Below, piece by piece: positions 46,490-55,778 of a stretch of DNA of 64,000 nucleotides. Numbering within the stretch: the first letter of the stretch is position 1; each line of letters begins with the position of its first letter. The notes under the pieces were generated by a model that was given only the letters and a program-made list of their open reading frames with translations, was not told the DNA's origin and ran no database searches. The DNA comes from Comamonadaceae bacterium (lineage in GTDB: Bacteria; Pseudomonadota; Gammaproteobacteria; Burkholderiales; Burkholderiaceae_C). The stretch spans positions 1-64,000 of the forward strand of contig CANFLU010000009.1 of NCBI GenBank assembly GCA_947447975.1. The letters are read 5' to 3'. A program made the position numbers and the translations under genes.

Positions 46490-47665
46490 ATGGAACGAAA
46501 AATACTGCTCGCGGGCGGCGGCATAGGCGGCTTGGCCACGGCCTTGGCCTGCGGCCATCGGGGCATGGCGACGCAGCTATTTGAACAAAAGCGCGTGCTC
46601 TCCGAAGTCGGTGCCGGTGTCCAACTGGGGCCGAACGCGGTGCGTTTGCTGGAAAGCTGGGGCCTGCGGGCGGCGCTCGATGCTGTGGCTTGTTTCCCGC
46701 AGCGGCTGGAGGTGCGCAGCGCCCACAGCGGCGCCTTGCTGGGCCGCTTGCCTTTGGGGGCGCGCGCGCTGCAGCGCTATGGCGCGCGTTACGCCACGAT
46801 TGCGCGCATCGACCTGCACACTTTGCTGCACCGCGCCGTGCTGACCCAGGGCCTGTCCGAGATACATCTGGGGCGCGCAGCGCAACGCGTCAGCCAGGAC
46901 GCTAGCGCGGTTGGACTGCTGACCGACGACGACCGCAAGCGCCGCGCCAACGTGCTGATCGCGGCCGATGGCGTATGGAGCCATGTGCGCAACTTTTTAC
47001 GCCAGGACGTACAGCCGGTTTTCAGCGGTCACTTGGCCTACCGCGCCATGGCCAAGCAGGCTGATTTACCCCAGGCCCTGCGCAGCGACTGCATCACCGT
47101 GTGGTTGGGTCCGGCCATGCATGCGGTGCAATACCCGGTGCAAAGCGGCGAACTGCTCAATCTGGTGGTCATCGTCGAAGGCCCGGCGCCTGCTGAAACG
47201 CAGGAATGGGAACAAGCCGCGCTGCGCAGCGACTTAACGACCCGTCTGTCCAAGGCGTACTCCGGTTTGCAGGAACTGGTAGGCGCGATGGCCCCATGGC
47301 GGCTTTGGCCTTTGAACGGCTTGCCGCATCTGCGCGGCCCACAGGACATGGCCTTTGGCCGTATTGCATTGCTGGGCGACGCAGCCCATCCCATGTTGCC
47401 GTATTTAGCCCAGGGAGCTGGCATGGCCATAGAAGACGCCGCCGTGCTGGCGCGCTGCCTACAGCAAGGCCCAGCCGACGATGCCAAAGCTTTGTTGCAC
47501 TACGCCACTTTGCGCTGGAAGCGAAATGCGCGCGTGCAAGCCAGGGCTCAGCGTAATGGCGAAATATTCCATGCCACGGGTATCACGGCCTGGGGCCGGG
47601 ATACGGCTATGCGCTGGATGGGTGCGCGCCTCTTGGACATGCCCTGGTTGTACCGTGGGGTGTGA
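46490..47665 (+). CDS. FAD-dependent aromatic monooxygenase
   Basis: The 391-residue product from the ATG at 46490 begins MERKILLAGGGIGGLATALA, an FAD Rossmann motif. It has VLIAADGVWSHVR (DG motif) and GRIALLGDAAHPMLPYLAQG (GD motif), the pattern of class A flavin hydroxylases such as salicylate 1-monooxygenase and 3-hydroxybenzoate 6-hydroxylase. It lies 41 bases after the TldE-like gene and is convergent with kynA. A link to tryptophan or kynurenine degradation is possible but not shown; it lacks the C-terminal membrane helix of kynurenine 3-monooxygenase. Confidence 0.8.
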   Translation: MERKILLAGGGIGGLATALACGHRGMATQLFEQKRVLSEVGAGVQLGPNAVRLLESWGLRAALDAVACFPQRLEVRSAHSGALLGRLPLGARALQRYGARYATIARIDLHTLLHRAVLTQGLSEIHLGRAAQRVSQDASAVGLLTDDDRKRRANVLIAADGVWSHVRNFLRQDVQPVFSGHLAYRAMAKQADLPQALRSDCITVWLGPAMHAVQYPVQSGELLNLVVIVEGPAPAETQEWEQAALRSDLTTRLSKAYSGLQELVGAMAPWRLWPLNGLPHLRGPQDMAFGRIALLGDAAHPMLPYLAQGAGMAIEDAAVLARCLQQGPADDAKALLHYATLRWKRNARVQARAQRNGEIFHATGITAWGRDTAMRWMGARLLDMPWLYRGV

Positions 47666-47739
47666 GCAACAAGGGGCAGCGTGCTAGGGACTGCGCGATC
47701 GAAAGTGCGCTGCCTGCTCACAGGCGACAAGCCAAGCCT

Positions 47740-48618
47740 TCACAGTTGCGTGCGCAGGCTCCAAATTTCGGGAAACAGCACCACGTCCAGCATCTTGCGC
47801 AAATAGCTCACGCCCCCGGTGCCCCCCGTGCCGCGCTTAAAACCGATTACGCGCTCCACCGTGGTCACGTGGCGAAAGCGCCATAGGCGAAAAGCATCTT
47901 CCAGATCGGTCAATTCTTCCCCCAGTTGGTACAAATCCCAGTAGCGCTGCGGGTCGCGGTAGACCTGTAGCCAGGCCGCTTCTACGCCGCTGTCGGCGGG
48001 GTAGGGCTGGGACCAATCGCGTTCTAGGTGCGTGGCCGGCACGCCAATGCCCCGGTGCGCCAGCAAGCGCAGTGCTTGGTCATACAACGATGGGCTGCGG
48101 TAGGCCAATTCGACCTGGGCCAGCACATCGGGCCGGTGCGCATGCGGGCGCAGCATGGCGGCGTTTTTGTTGCCTAAAGAAAACTCGATACAGCGGTATT
48201 GGAAACTCTGAAAACCACTAGAGCTGTCTAGGTAGGGGCGGATGGCGCTGTATTCGGGCGGCGTCATCGTGGCCAGCACATCCCATGCGTGTACCAGTTG
48301 CTCCATGATGCGGCTGACCCGGGCCAGCATTTTGAACGCGGTGCCCAGTTCGTCTTTGGCCACATGGGCCATGGCAGCGCGTAGCTCGTGCAGCATCAGC
48401 TTCATCCACAGCTCGCTGGTCTGGTGCTGCACGATGAACAGCATCTCGTTGTGGTCTGGCGAGCGCGGGTGCTGCGCACCCAAGATGGCGTCCAGCGCCA
48501 GGTAGTCGCCATAGCTCATGCTGTGCGCAAAGTCTAGCTGCACATCGGCCTCGCTTTGCACAATGGCCGCGCTGCCTTGGGTTGTTGGCGTATCAGAATG
48601 GAAGGGGCAGGCGCTCAT
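47740..48618 (-). CDS. kynA: Tryptophan 2,3-dioxygenase
   Basis: The heme enzyme opens the indole ring of L-tryptophan to N-formylkynurenine. The 292-residue protein has [30 protein letters not shown] (with the substrate histidine), [17 protein letters not shown] and a C-terminal [19 protein letters not shown], in which the heme-ligand histidine lies. Length fits the bacterial enzyme. It follows kynU by nine bases. The arylformamidase gene kynB, often in the same operon, is not in the window. Confidence 0.96.
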   Translation of the reverse strand: MSACPFHSDTPTTQGSAAIVQSEADVQLDFAHSMSYGDYLALDAILGAQHPRSPDHNEMLFIVQHQTSELWMKLMLHELRAAMAHVAKDELGTAFKMLARVSRIMEQLVHAWDVLATMTPPEYSAIRPYLDSSSGFQSFQYRCIEFSLGNKNAAMLRPHAHRPDVLAQVELAYRSPSLYDQALRLLAHRGIGVPATHLERDWSQPYPADSGVEAAWLQVYRDPQRYWDLYQLGEELTDLEDAFRLWRFRHVTTVERVIGFKRGTGGTGGVSYLRKMLDVVLFPEIWSLRTQL

Positions 48619-48627
48619 ACATACCTT

Positions 48628-49929
48628 TTAAGTGACCGCATTTTTTTGCATAAACTGCGGCACGCGCCAGGCGCCGGTGTGCAGTACATCGCGCAACTGT
48701 TCCACGGCATGCCACACATCTTCAAAGCCGATATACAAAGGCGAAAAGCCAAAGCGCAGTATGTCCGGCTGGCCCTTGCCGTCACCGGCGCGAAAGTCGC
48801 CAATCACGCCGCGCGCAATGAGCGCTTGCACCACGGCGTACGCCGCGCTGCTATCGGCTTCGGTTGGCAGCGTTAAGCTGACCTGACTTCCGCGTTCTGC
48901 ATGTTCGCGTGGGGTGGCCAGGCCTATACCCAATCCCGCGCATTGCGATTCCACCAACTCGATAAACAAATCGGTCAGCGCCAAGGACTTGCGGCGCAGG
49001 GCTGCCATGCCACCCAGGGGTTCGGCGGCAGTAAATACATCCAAGCCGCATTCGAGCAAGGACAGGCTGACGATAGGCTGCGTGCCACACAAAAACTGCG
49101 CGATACCCTGTGCGCTGCGGTAGGTGCTGTCAAATGCGAAGGGCGCTGCATGGCCCCACCAGCCGGACAGGGGTTGCATAAATGGTAGATCGGTGCGCGC
49201 GCTATGGCGCGGATGGACCCATAAAAATGCCGGGGCGCCTGGCCCGCCGTTGAGGTATTTGTAGCCGCAGCCCACGGCGAAGTCGGCATCGGCAGCGCGT
49301 AAGTCCACCGGCACCGCACCGGCGCTGTGCGCCAGGTCCCACACGACCAGCGCGCCAGCGGCATGGGCTGTGGCAGTGATAGCCGCCATATTGTGCATGG
49401 CGCCAGTGCGGTAGTTCACATGCGTGAGCATCAGCACCGCCACCTGCGGCCCCAGGGCTTGCCCTAGGCCATCAGCCTCTACCAGCAGCAAGGTGCACCC
49501 ATGGCTTTGGCACAGGCCCTGGGCGATATACAAGTCGGTAGGAAAGTTGTTGCGTTCACTGACGATCACGCGCCGTGCCGGATCTGCATGCTGCGCGATG
49601 CGGATGGCAGATGCCAGCACCTTGAACAAATTCACCGAGGTCGTATCCGCCGCCACCACTTCGTCGGCGCCGGCGCCGATCAAGGCAGCGATGCGAGCGC
49701 CCAGGCGCTGCGGCAAATCAAACCAACCCGCCGCATTCCATGACCGAATCAAGCCCTGGCCCCACTCCTGTTGCACCACGTGCGCCGCGCGCGCTGCGGC
49801 GGCCACCGGCAGCACACCGAGTGAATTGCCGTCCAGGTAGATCGTGTCCGCTGGAATACTGAAATGCGCGCGCAAAGGGCGCAAAGGGTCGGCCGCGTCG
49901 AGTTGGCGGCAGTCGTGCAAAGTGGTCAT
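48628..49929 (-). CDS. kynU: Kynureninase
   Basis: Kynureninase is a PLP enzyme that splits kynurenine into anthranilate and alanine. The 433-residue product starts at the internal ATG (49929), matching the family start [18 protein letters not shown]. Blocks are [29 protein letters not shown] and [19 protein letters not shown] with the Schiff-base lysine. With kynA it forms a two-gene operon for tryptophan breakdown. The longest frame starts 20 codons earlier but lacks a ribosome-binding site. Confidence 0.95.
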   Translation of the reverse strand: MTTLHDCRQLDAADPLRPLRAHFSIPADTIYLDGNSLGVLPVAAAARAAHVVQQEWGQGLIRSWNAAGWFDLPQRLGARIAALIGAGADEVVAADTTSVNLFKVLASAIRIAQHADPARRVIVSERNNFPTDLYIAQGLCQSHGCTLLLVEADGLGQALGPQVAVLMLTHVNYRTGAMHNMAAITATAHAAGALVVWDLAHSAGAVPVDLRAADADFAVGCGYKYLNGGPGAPAFLWVHPRHSARTDLPFMQPLSGWWGHAAPFAFDSTYRSAQGIAQFLCGTQPIVSLSLLECGLDVFTAAEPLGGMAALRRKSLALTDLFIELVESQCAGLGIGLATPREHAERGSQVSLTLPTEADSSAAYAVVQALIARGVIGDFRAGDGKGQPDILRFGFSPLYIGFEDVWHAVEQLRDVLHTGAWRVPQFMQKNAVT

Positions 49930-50188
49930 GGAAACAAGTTCTTGAAAGTATTTTTCAGCGCGCGGATGGAGCCATGGCTGAGCGACCAATCTGCGAACCG
50001 GCGCGTGGCGACCTTAGCACCGCCGTATATCGCGTGGTGTCGTTTAATTACGACAAGCGCTTAACCATTTGGTGCTCGCAATTTGCAGAGCAAAAACGGC
50101 CGCCACCGGGAGAGCAAATTTGTACTACACAAATGCGGTCGCCCAAGGGTAAACCCTAGACAAAAAGTCATTTTTTTATCAATTTTCC

Positions 50189-50218
50189 TTGATAGACTTT
50201 TCTTGTTAACAATATTTT
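50189..50218 (+). promoter_or_regulatory. Possible sigma-70 promoter for the large lipoprotein gene
   Basis: TTGATA (50189-50194) and TATTTT (50213-50218) are separated by 18 bases within an AT-rich tract. Other pairings in this tract are possible, so confidence is modest. Confidence 0.35.
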
Positions 50219-50241
50219 TAAATTTTGTTCTGCATTATTTC

Positions 50242-50290
50242 CGGATAAAGCCCCTAGTGGACGGACGTACTTAGCTACGCCGCCGATCCG
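50242..50290 (+). promoter_or_regulatory. Structured leader upstream of the large lipoprotein gene
   Basis: CGGAT (50242-50246) can pair with ATCCG (50286-50290), enclosing a hairpin in which CGG-A-CGTA (50262-50269, one bulged A) pairs with TACG-CCG (50276-50282) around a six-base loop CTTAGC. It ends 36 bases before the start codon. I do not recognise a known riboswitch class. Confidence 0.4.
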
Positions 50291-50326
50291 ATAAACACCT
50301 ATTTTTTGAACGACTTGGAGCGGCAC

Positions 50327-52954
50327 ATGGCAAAAAAATGGATTCTCCCGACCCTGGCGGCGGTGGCAGTTGCGGTAGGTATCGTGGCTTGTGGTGGGGG
50401 AGGCGGCAGTTCGCAGTCGGGGGATAGTGGTGGCGGTGGTCTTGGCTTGATACCCGACCCGACTTTGGGCGGTGTAACCGCAATTGGTGCGCCACTAAGT
50501 GGTGCCACTATTACTTTGATTGACTCAAAGGGGCTAAGCTTCACAACTACGGCAGACGCGAACGGGAAATATTCGTTTGCAAAGGCAGACGTTGCGGCGG
50601 CGACGCCCCCATTTTTGATCATAGCCACTGCCACTTTGGGTGACGCACAGATTAGTCACTATGCGGTCGTGACGTCCAAGCAAGCAGATGGCTGGGCAAA
50701 TATCACACCATTGACATCGGCGGTGGCTGCGCTTGCTTCTCCAACGACGATTCCGTCCTCAATGACTAAGGAGCAATTAGCGGCTATCACCGCACAAAAC
50801 GTGACTGATGCTGCCGCTAATGTGAAGTCCGTTATTGCACCCTTGTCCACCGCGCTGAATTTGCCCGCCAACTTTGATCCGCAGGCGGACAAGTCATTTG
50901 TTGCCAACCGCACGGGTGCTGATTTGCTGCTTGACCATCTTGGTGTAACGATTCGAAGTGGCGCAGTGACCATTGCGAACAAGATGACGGTGGTGTCAGA
51001 TGCCAGTGGCGCAACCGCTAGTGTGACTATTTCCAAAGGCGCTGCGCCTACAGCCACCATCGCTGCCGACAAAACCGACACCTCTGGGCTTGACGCTTTG
51101 GCCAAGAAGATGGAAACTTGTTTCAAGGTACCATTTCCGAATCGGCTCACCGCCAAGCAGGTGAGTACCGCCACTTTGACAGCGGATTGTCAGGCGGTCG
51201 CTGCTACTGATTACCTACACAACGGCCAGCCCTTTATGAACCGCTGGGCCGGGGCCCTGAACTCCGTTGACATGGATGGGGCAACATTCTCGGCACCTGT
51301 GGTTCGCCTGCGCCTTCAGGCGGCAGGTTCGGGCGCGCGTGAGCGAATCGCTATCAATTTCAATTTTAAAGATAAAAACTTGATTGGATACACGCGTCCG
51401 GAGGTTGTAGAAAAACAAGATAACGGCTCTTGGATCTTGGTGGGTAATAAGCGAGCTTTTAATTTTTATGCCGAAGCTGCGCTGACCTACTATGACGACG
51501 TGTCTAACCTTGGCTATAACAATACCAACTTTAGTCGGGTTGACTCGGGTCTGCGTTTGAGTGTGGACCCGCGGGCAGCCATTACGAGTGACGGTTCTGT
51601 AATTTACGCCGCCCTAGACATGAACCAATTTGGGGGCCTCAAGGATACGGTCGCTAACGGTGGTGCCTTTGCCACGTTGGCCAGTGGACTGGGCTCGAAT
51701 GCAAAGGCCGTGGGCTGCGTGGTAGTGAAGGGACCTGGCGTTTTAGTCGGTTCGAAATGGCAAGGCTTTCATCCCAATGGCATATTGCTCAAGCGGCCCG
51801 ATGCCTCCAAAGTACAGGACTACATGGCAATTGACGCTGTAGTGCCCAATGCGGCGCGATCGGCAATTGATGCGGCTGTGACGGCGGCTAATGGAAATTT
51901 TGGTGCTGGAAAGCCGATTCAATTTAGCTACTCCGGCGCAAACATTAACAGTGAAACGCCTGTATCAAGCGTCGCTCCGATTTCCAATAATTTATGTACT
52001 TATAACTTCGGTAATCGCGCCGGAACCAGTACCACCCTTACAGATACCGTAAATGCAACGGCATGGGAGTCCACGCAAAGTAGCAGTACTTATGTGGTTG
52101 AACTGACGGCTCTTGGCGCCAGGAAAAATGTGTTGACGGGTGCTGCGGCCAATGATGCAACTATCGCAGGCCGTGATGTCGCTTGGAACACAGGGCCACG
52201 ATATGCCCGCGCCGCACCTTCGGCAGATCTTGCTAAGGCCTTCGATAACAACCCAGTCATTACCTTTGAGGTATTTGATACCGACGGGCGCCTGCGCGCG
52301 GTGATGGCATCCCGCTACCTTGGCGATGTGCCGCCAGCCAACATGGCCAAAGAATACTTTGACGCTAATCGCGTATCCAAGTTCGATTCAACGACGCTCA
52401 AACGCTATTTGAGCTTTGCAGATGGAACCACTACGGTGACAGCGAATCAGACCAAGGTCACCGCGCAATGGACCACCTCCGCTGATGCCTGGGGTGCCGA
52501 CCGCATCATGATGTATTCTGAGATACAGCGAGCGGAGGTCGGATCGGGAACCGGTGGGACCAACGGCATTGCAAACGTCTCGGGAACAAGCCCCAAGGTC
52601 AGTGGATTGTGGACTTCCGACATTGACTTGGCCACCTATTTGACTGCTATTGCGGGCAATAATTTCTATTGGTGGAATTCAGGGTATGCAAAGGACACTG
52701 GAACAACTGCATGTACTGGAAATTTCCTTATCAGCACGACTGGTGTCAATGTTCCGAGAAAGACTACAACGCTTACTGACAGCGTTATTGATAGTGCCTA
52801 CTATGGTCTGGACCAGACTAGCTCGGCGTGCATCGCTGCAACTGGATCGACGAGCACCAAAGCCTATGTTTCGCGTGAATTGGGTACGCGCACTTACACC
52901 GACACGAACGTCAGGCTTTACGCCTATACCGCCAACAAGGCGATGCGACCTTGA
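50327..52954 (+). CDS. Large secreted lipoprotein of unknown function
   Basis: The ATG at 50327 has GGAG six bases before it and gives 875 residues. The N-terminus MAKKWILPTLAAVAVAVGIV followed by Ala-Cys-Gly is a lipoprotein signal with a polyglycine tract right after the cysteine. Residues about 55-110 look like a carboxypeptidase-regulatory (CarboxypepD_reg-like) domain: GAPLSGATITLIDSKGLSF and ANGKYSFAKAD. The rest is Ser/Thr/Ala-rich, with no enzyme motif that I recognise. Few cysteines occur (several in the last 150 residues). It is monocistronic, with a strong terminator. Likely an exported surface lipoprotein; role unknown. Confidence 0.8.
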   Translation: MAKKWILPTLAAVAVAVGIVACGGGGGSSQSGDSGGGGLGLIPDPTLGGVTAIGAPLSGATITLIDSKGLSFTTTADANGKYSFAKADVAAATPPFLIIATATLGDAQISHYAVVTSKQADGWANITPLTSAVAALASPTTIPSSMTKEQLAAITAQNVTDAAANVKSVIAPLSTALNLPANFDPQADKSFVANRTGADLLLDHLGVTIRSGAVTIANKMTVVSDASGATASVTISKGAAPTATIAADKTDTSGLDALAKKMETCFKVPFPNRLTAKQVSTATLTADCQAVAATDYLHNGQPFMNRWAGALNSVDMDGATFSAPVVRLRLQAAGSGARERIAINFNFKDKNLIGYTRPEVVEKQDNGSWILVGNKRAFNFYAEAALTYYDDVSNLGYNNTNFSRVDSGLRLSVDPRAAITSDGSVIYAALDMNQFGGLKDTVANGGAFATLASGLGSNAKAVGCVVVKGPGVLVGSKWQGFHPNGILLKRPDASKVQDYMAIDAVVPNAARSAIDAAVTAANGNFGAGKPIQFSYSGANINSETPVSSVAPISNNLCTYNFGNRAGTSTTLTDTVNATAWESTQSSSTYVVELTALGARKNVLTGAAANDATIAGRDVAWNTGPRYARAAPSADLAKAFDNNPVITFEVFDTDGRLRAVMASRYLGDVPPANMAKEYFDANRVSKFDSTTLKRYLSFADGTTTVTANQTKVTAQWTTSADAWGADRIMMYSEIQRAEVGSGTGGTNGIANVSGTSPKVSGLWTSDIDLATYLTAIAGNNFYWWNSGYAKDTGTTACTGNFLISTTGVNVPRKTTTLTDSVIDSAYYGLDQTSSACIAATGSTSTKAYVSRELGTRTYTDTNVRLYAYTANKAMRP

Positions 52955-52970
52955 GATTGACGGTGCGAAG

Positions 52971-52998
52971 AAAGCCCCTCATTGCAGGGGCTTTTTTT
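52971..52998 (+). terminator. Rho-independent terminator after the large lipoprotein gene
   Basis: Stem AAAGCCCCT (52971-52979) and AGGGGCTTT (52986-52994) close on CATTGC, with the T run continuing to 52998. It ends 17 bases after the lipoprotein stop. Confidence 0.92.
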
Positions 52999-53090
52999 GG
53001 CCTATCGCGGCCTACTTCCCAGCGCCAGTGGGGTCTGCCATGCATTTCTGCAGCAGGCCCTTCGCCTACCGTAACAGCGACGTTCCCAGC

Positions 53091-54842
53091 CTATTGCCCC
53101 ATCCGCACCAGCCGCCCCGGCCTGGCCTCGGTAATTTCCCCCTCCCGCAGCACCGCCTGCCCGGCCACCCAAGTGCCTATATAGCCCCCCGCCTTTTGTA
53201 AAAAGCGTTTACCACCCGCAGGCAGGTCGCGCACCAGTTGGGGCATGCCTACGCTCAGGCGCGTGGGGTCTATCAGGTTGAAATCGGCGCGCAGGCCGGG
53301 CTGTATCAGGCCCCGGTCGTGCAGGCCCAGGTAGCGGGCGTTGCGTGCGCTCATCATCTCCACCACTTGCGCCAGGGGTAGACGCTCTTTGGCGCGGCCC
53401 AGCACCCAGTGGCTGAGCATAAAGGTGGAGAAACTGGCGTCGCAAATCGTGCCCACATGCGCACCGGCATCGCCTAGGCCGAACAGGGCGCGCGGGTGTT
53501 GCAGCATGATGTGCACCGCATCCAGCGAGCCCTGGTTGTAATTGAAGATGGGGAAGTAAATCAGCTGCGCGCCATCGCCTTCGCACAGGTAGTCGTACAT
53601 GGCCTCCAGCGCTGTGGTGCCGCGCTGCTTGGCGCGCACCAAAAAGCTTTGCATCACATCGGGCTCATAGTCCAGGCGTGCATCCAGCGCAAACATGCGC
53701 CCGGCGATGAGCTCAATACGTGCGAGTAGCAAATCCACGAGCGGCGGTATGGGCGTTCCGTCGCCGGCCAGACGTTCGGACGTTTCGGACAGGATGCGCG
53801 CTTTGCGGGCCGGTTCGCGTAAGGCTTTAGCGCGCTCCGCCAAGGGCAGGGCGGCCACTTCTTTATAGCCAGGAAAACCCATAAACGGATGGAAACTCGC
53901 GTCCAGCCCGTTGATCACGCCAATACCCCGCGCAGCGGTTTGCAGGTACAGCGGCAGGCCTTGGGCCACGGCCGCTTCCACGCGCTGTTGGATGTGTAAA
54001 TACTGCTCCCCGCCTGGGTCGCGTTGCAGCCAGGTCATGGACAGGGGGCGCCCGCTGGCCTGGGCCAGTTGCTCCACCAAATCAAACTCGGCGTCAAAGC
54101 CTTGGGGGCCTTGCATGAGGTCAAAGTCGCTGACTACTTGCACCACGCCATGGCCCAGCCCTTCGAAGGCTTGACCCAGACCGCGCAGTTCGGCGGCGCT
54201 GGCAATGGATGCGGGCGTGTCGTGCCCTTCAGCGGTGCGGTGGTTGTCCGAGCGGCCTGTGGAAAAGCCTGCCGCTCCGGCTTGCAAAGCGCTGCGCAAA
54301 TGCGCGCGCATGGCGTCCACGTCGGCATCGGTTGCGGCCTCACGCGCTTCGGCGCGCGCGCCCATGACCAACATGCGCAGCGGGTCGTGCGGCACCATGG
54401 TCAAAAAATCCAGGCTGTGCGCCATGCCGTCTAGCGCGTCCATGTACTGGCTAAAACTCTCCCAGGAAAAGCGCACGCCTTCGCGTAGCGCCACGCCCGG
54501 GATGTCTTCTACGCCTTCCATCAGCTTGATCAGCCTATCTTCGCTGCCCGGTCGCAGCGGCGCAAAGCCGACGCCGCAATTGCCCATGAGCACCGTGGTC
54601 ACGCCATGGTGGATGCTGGGACTAAAGGTTTCGTCCCAGGTGGCTTGGCCGTCGTAATGGGTGTGAATGTCGATAAAGCCCGGCGTCAGCCAGGCGCCTG
54701 CTGCGTCCAAGGTTTCGTGTGCGGCGCTGCGGATGCTGCCCACCTGCGCGATGCGCCCGTCCTGTATGCCTACATCGGCGACAAAGGGCTCACCGCCGCT
54801 GCCATCGACCACGGTGGCGCCACGGATCAGTAAGTCAAGCAT
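53091..54842 (-). CDS. N-acyl-D-amino-acid deacylase family amidohydrolase
   Basis: The 583-residue product from the ATG at 54842 (AAGGAAA before it) begins MLDLLIRGATVVDGSGG, a standard amidohydrolase start. FIDIHTHYDGQATWD holds the metal-binding H-x-H, and the C-terminal GDAGAHVGTICDASFSTFML region resembles D-aminoacylase. It fits the D-aminoacylase/dihydroorotase-like superfamily; the exact substrate is not readable. The gene overlaps the upstream BASS transporter gene by eight bases and is therefore coupled to it. Confidence 0.85.
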   Translation of the reverse strand: MLDLLIRGATVVDGSGGEPFVADVGIQDGRIAQVGSIRSAAHETLDAAGAWLTPGFIDIHTHYDGQATWDETFSPSIHHGVTTVLMGNCGVGFAPLRPGSEDRLIKLMEGVEDIPGVALREGVRFSWESFSQYMDALDGMAHSLDFLTMVPHDPLRMLVMGARAEAREAATDADVDAMRAHLRSALQAGAAGFSTGRSDNHRTAEGHDTPASIASAAELRGLGQAFEGLGHGVVQVVSDFDLMQGPQGFDAEFDLVEQLAQASGRPLSMTWLQRDPGGEQYLHIQQRVEAAVAQGLPLYLQTAARGIGVINGLDASFHPFMGFPGYKEVAALPLAERAKALREPARKARILSETSERLAGDGTPIPPLVDLLLARIELIAGRMFALDARLDYEPDVMQSFLVRAKQRGTTALEAMYDYLCEGDGAQLIYFPIFNYNQGSLDAVHIMLQHPRALFGLGDAGAHVGTICDASFSTFMLSHWVLGRAKERLPLAQVVEMMSARNARYLGLHDRGLIQPGLRADFNLIDPTRLSVGMPQLVRDLPAGGKRFLQKAGGYIGTWVAGQAVLREGEITEARPGRLVRMGQ

Positions 54843-55725
54843 GTTCGTTTCCTTGAGTTGCCATGCGATCTGCGCGCCGCCATAGCAAAGCCAGTGACAT
54901 GCCGCTGACGATATGCCAAATGCCCCACAGGCTGGCGATGATGACCATGCCCAAATCGGCGTTGAACTGCACCGCAATAATGCCCAGCGCCAACCCGGCG
55001 TTTTGCATGCCGCCTTCGATGGTGACTGCGCGCCGGTCTGCCGTGGCCAGGCCCATGGCGCCGCTGGTCAGCCAGCCCATGAGCAAGCCGCTGGCGTTGT
55101 GTGCCACCACCAGGCCCAGCGTGGGCAAAAGCCCCAGCGTCAGCAGTTGCCGCTCTTTGATCAGGCCCAGCACGATAAAGGCCAAGAGCGCTATCAGCGA
55201 AAAATTACCCAACGGTTTGCGGATGCGTGCGCTCAGGGCGGGCAGGCGCCGTGTCAGCGTCAGGCCCAGCGCCAGGGGTAGCGCCAGCAAGGCGAACAGG
55301 CTGACCCAAATGTCTGAAGGGTCGATGTTCAGGGTTTGCAGCCACCCGGCGGTGGCCGGGTTGGTGGACACCATCCAGCTAAAGTTAAATGGCGTGGCGA
55401 ACAGCGCAATCAGGCTAGCCACGGCCGAGATACTGACCGATAGCGCCGTGTTGCCACGCCCGAAATGCGTCACCACATTGCTCAGGCTTCCGCCGGGGCA
55501 GGCCGCCACCAAAATCATGGCCGCTTCCACGTTGGGTGGTAAGTCCAGCACCAGGGTGGCGGCCCAGGTGGCTACGGGCAGCAAAATGAACTGCGGAATC
55601 AAACCGACGATCACCGCCTTAGGGCTGCGGGCCACACGCAAAAAATCATCGAGCTGTAATTCCAGTGCGACCGAAAACACCATGGTGGCCAGCACCAGGC
55701 TAAGAACTATTTGTTGCGTGGTCAT
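54835..55725 (-). CDS. Bile acid:sodium symporter (BASS) family transporter
   Basis: The 296-residue protein has about nine to ten membrane segments and the family crossover motif LVAACPGGSLSNVVTHFGRG, together with GGMQNAGLALGIIAVQF. BASS proteins move organic anions with sodium; the real substrate in bacteria is often a 2-keto acid or another anion. It precedes the amidohydrolase gene and overlaps it, so the pair may import and hydrolyse a common compound. Confidence 0.88.
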   Translation of the reverse strand: MTTQQIVLSLVLATMVFSVALELQLDDFLRVARSPKAVIVGLIPQFILLPVATWAATLVLDLPPNVEAAMILVAACPGGSLSNVVTHFGRGNTALSVSISAVASLIALFATPFNFSWMVSTNPATAGWLQTLNIDPSDIWVSLFALLALPLALGLTLTRRLPALSARIRKPLGNFSLIALLAFIVLGLIKERQLLTLGLLPTLGLVVAHNASGLLMGWLTSGAMGLATADRRAVTIEGGMQNAGLALGIIAVQFNADLGMVIIASLWGIWHIVSGMSLALLWRRADRMATQGNEHA

Positions 55726-55778
55726 CGGGCTTTCCTAAGTGGCGGGTTGACTTTGGCCGAGCGCCCGACGGTGTGTGC

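Larger units (their letters stand above)
49930..50326. other. Intergenic region, AT-rich, with promoter and structured leader
   Basis: No gene is seen in these 397 bases. The left part (to about 50150) is of mixed composition and would carry the kynU promoter on the - strand. From about 50160 to 50240 it is strongly AT-rich, with a candidate promoter, followed by a hairpin-forming stretch and the ribosome-binding site of the large lipoprotein gene. Confidence 0.6.

Noticed and set aside
50060-50100. Sigma-54-like promoter (TGGTGC ... TTTGCA) upstream of the large lipoprotein
   Set aside because: The distance from GG to GC is 14 bases rather than the required 12, and no enhancer-binding protein site is evident.
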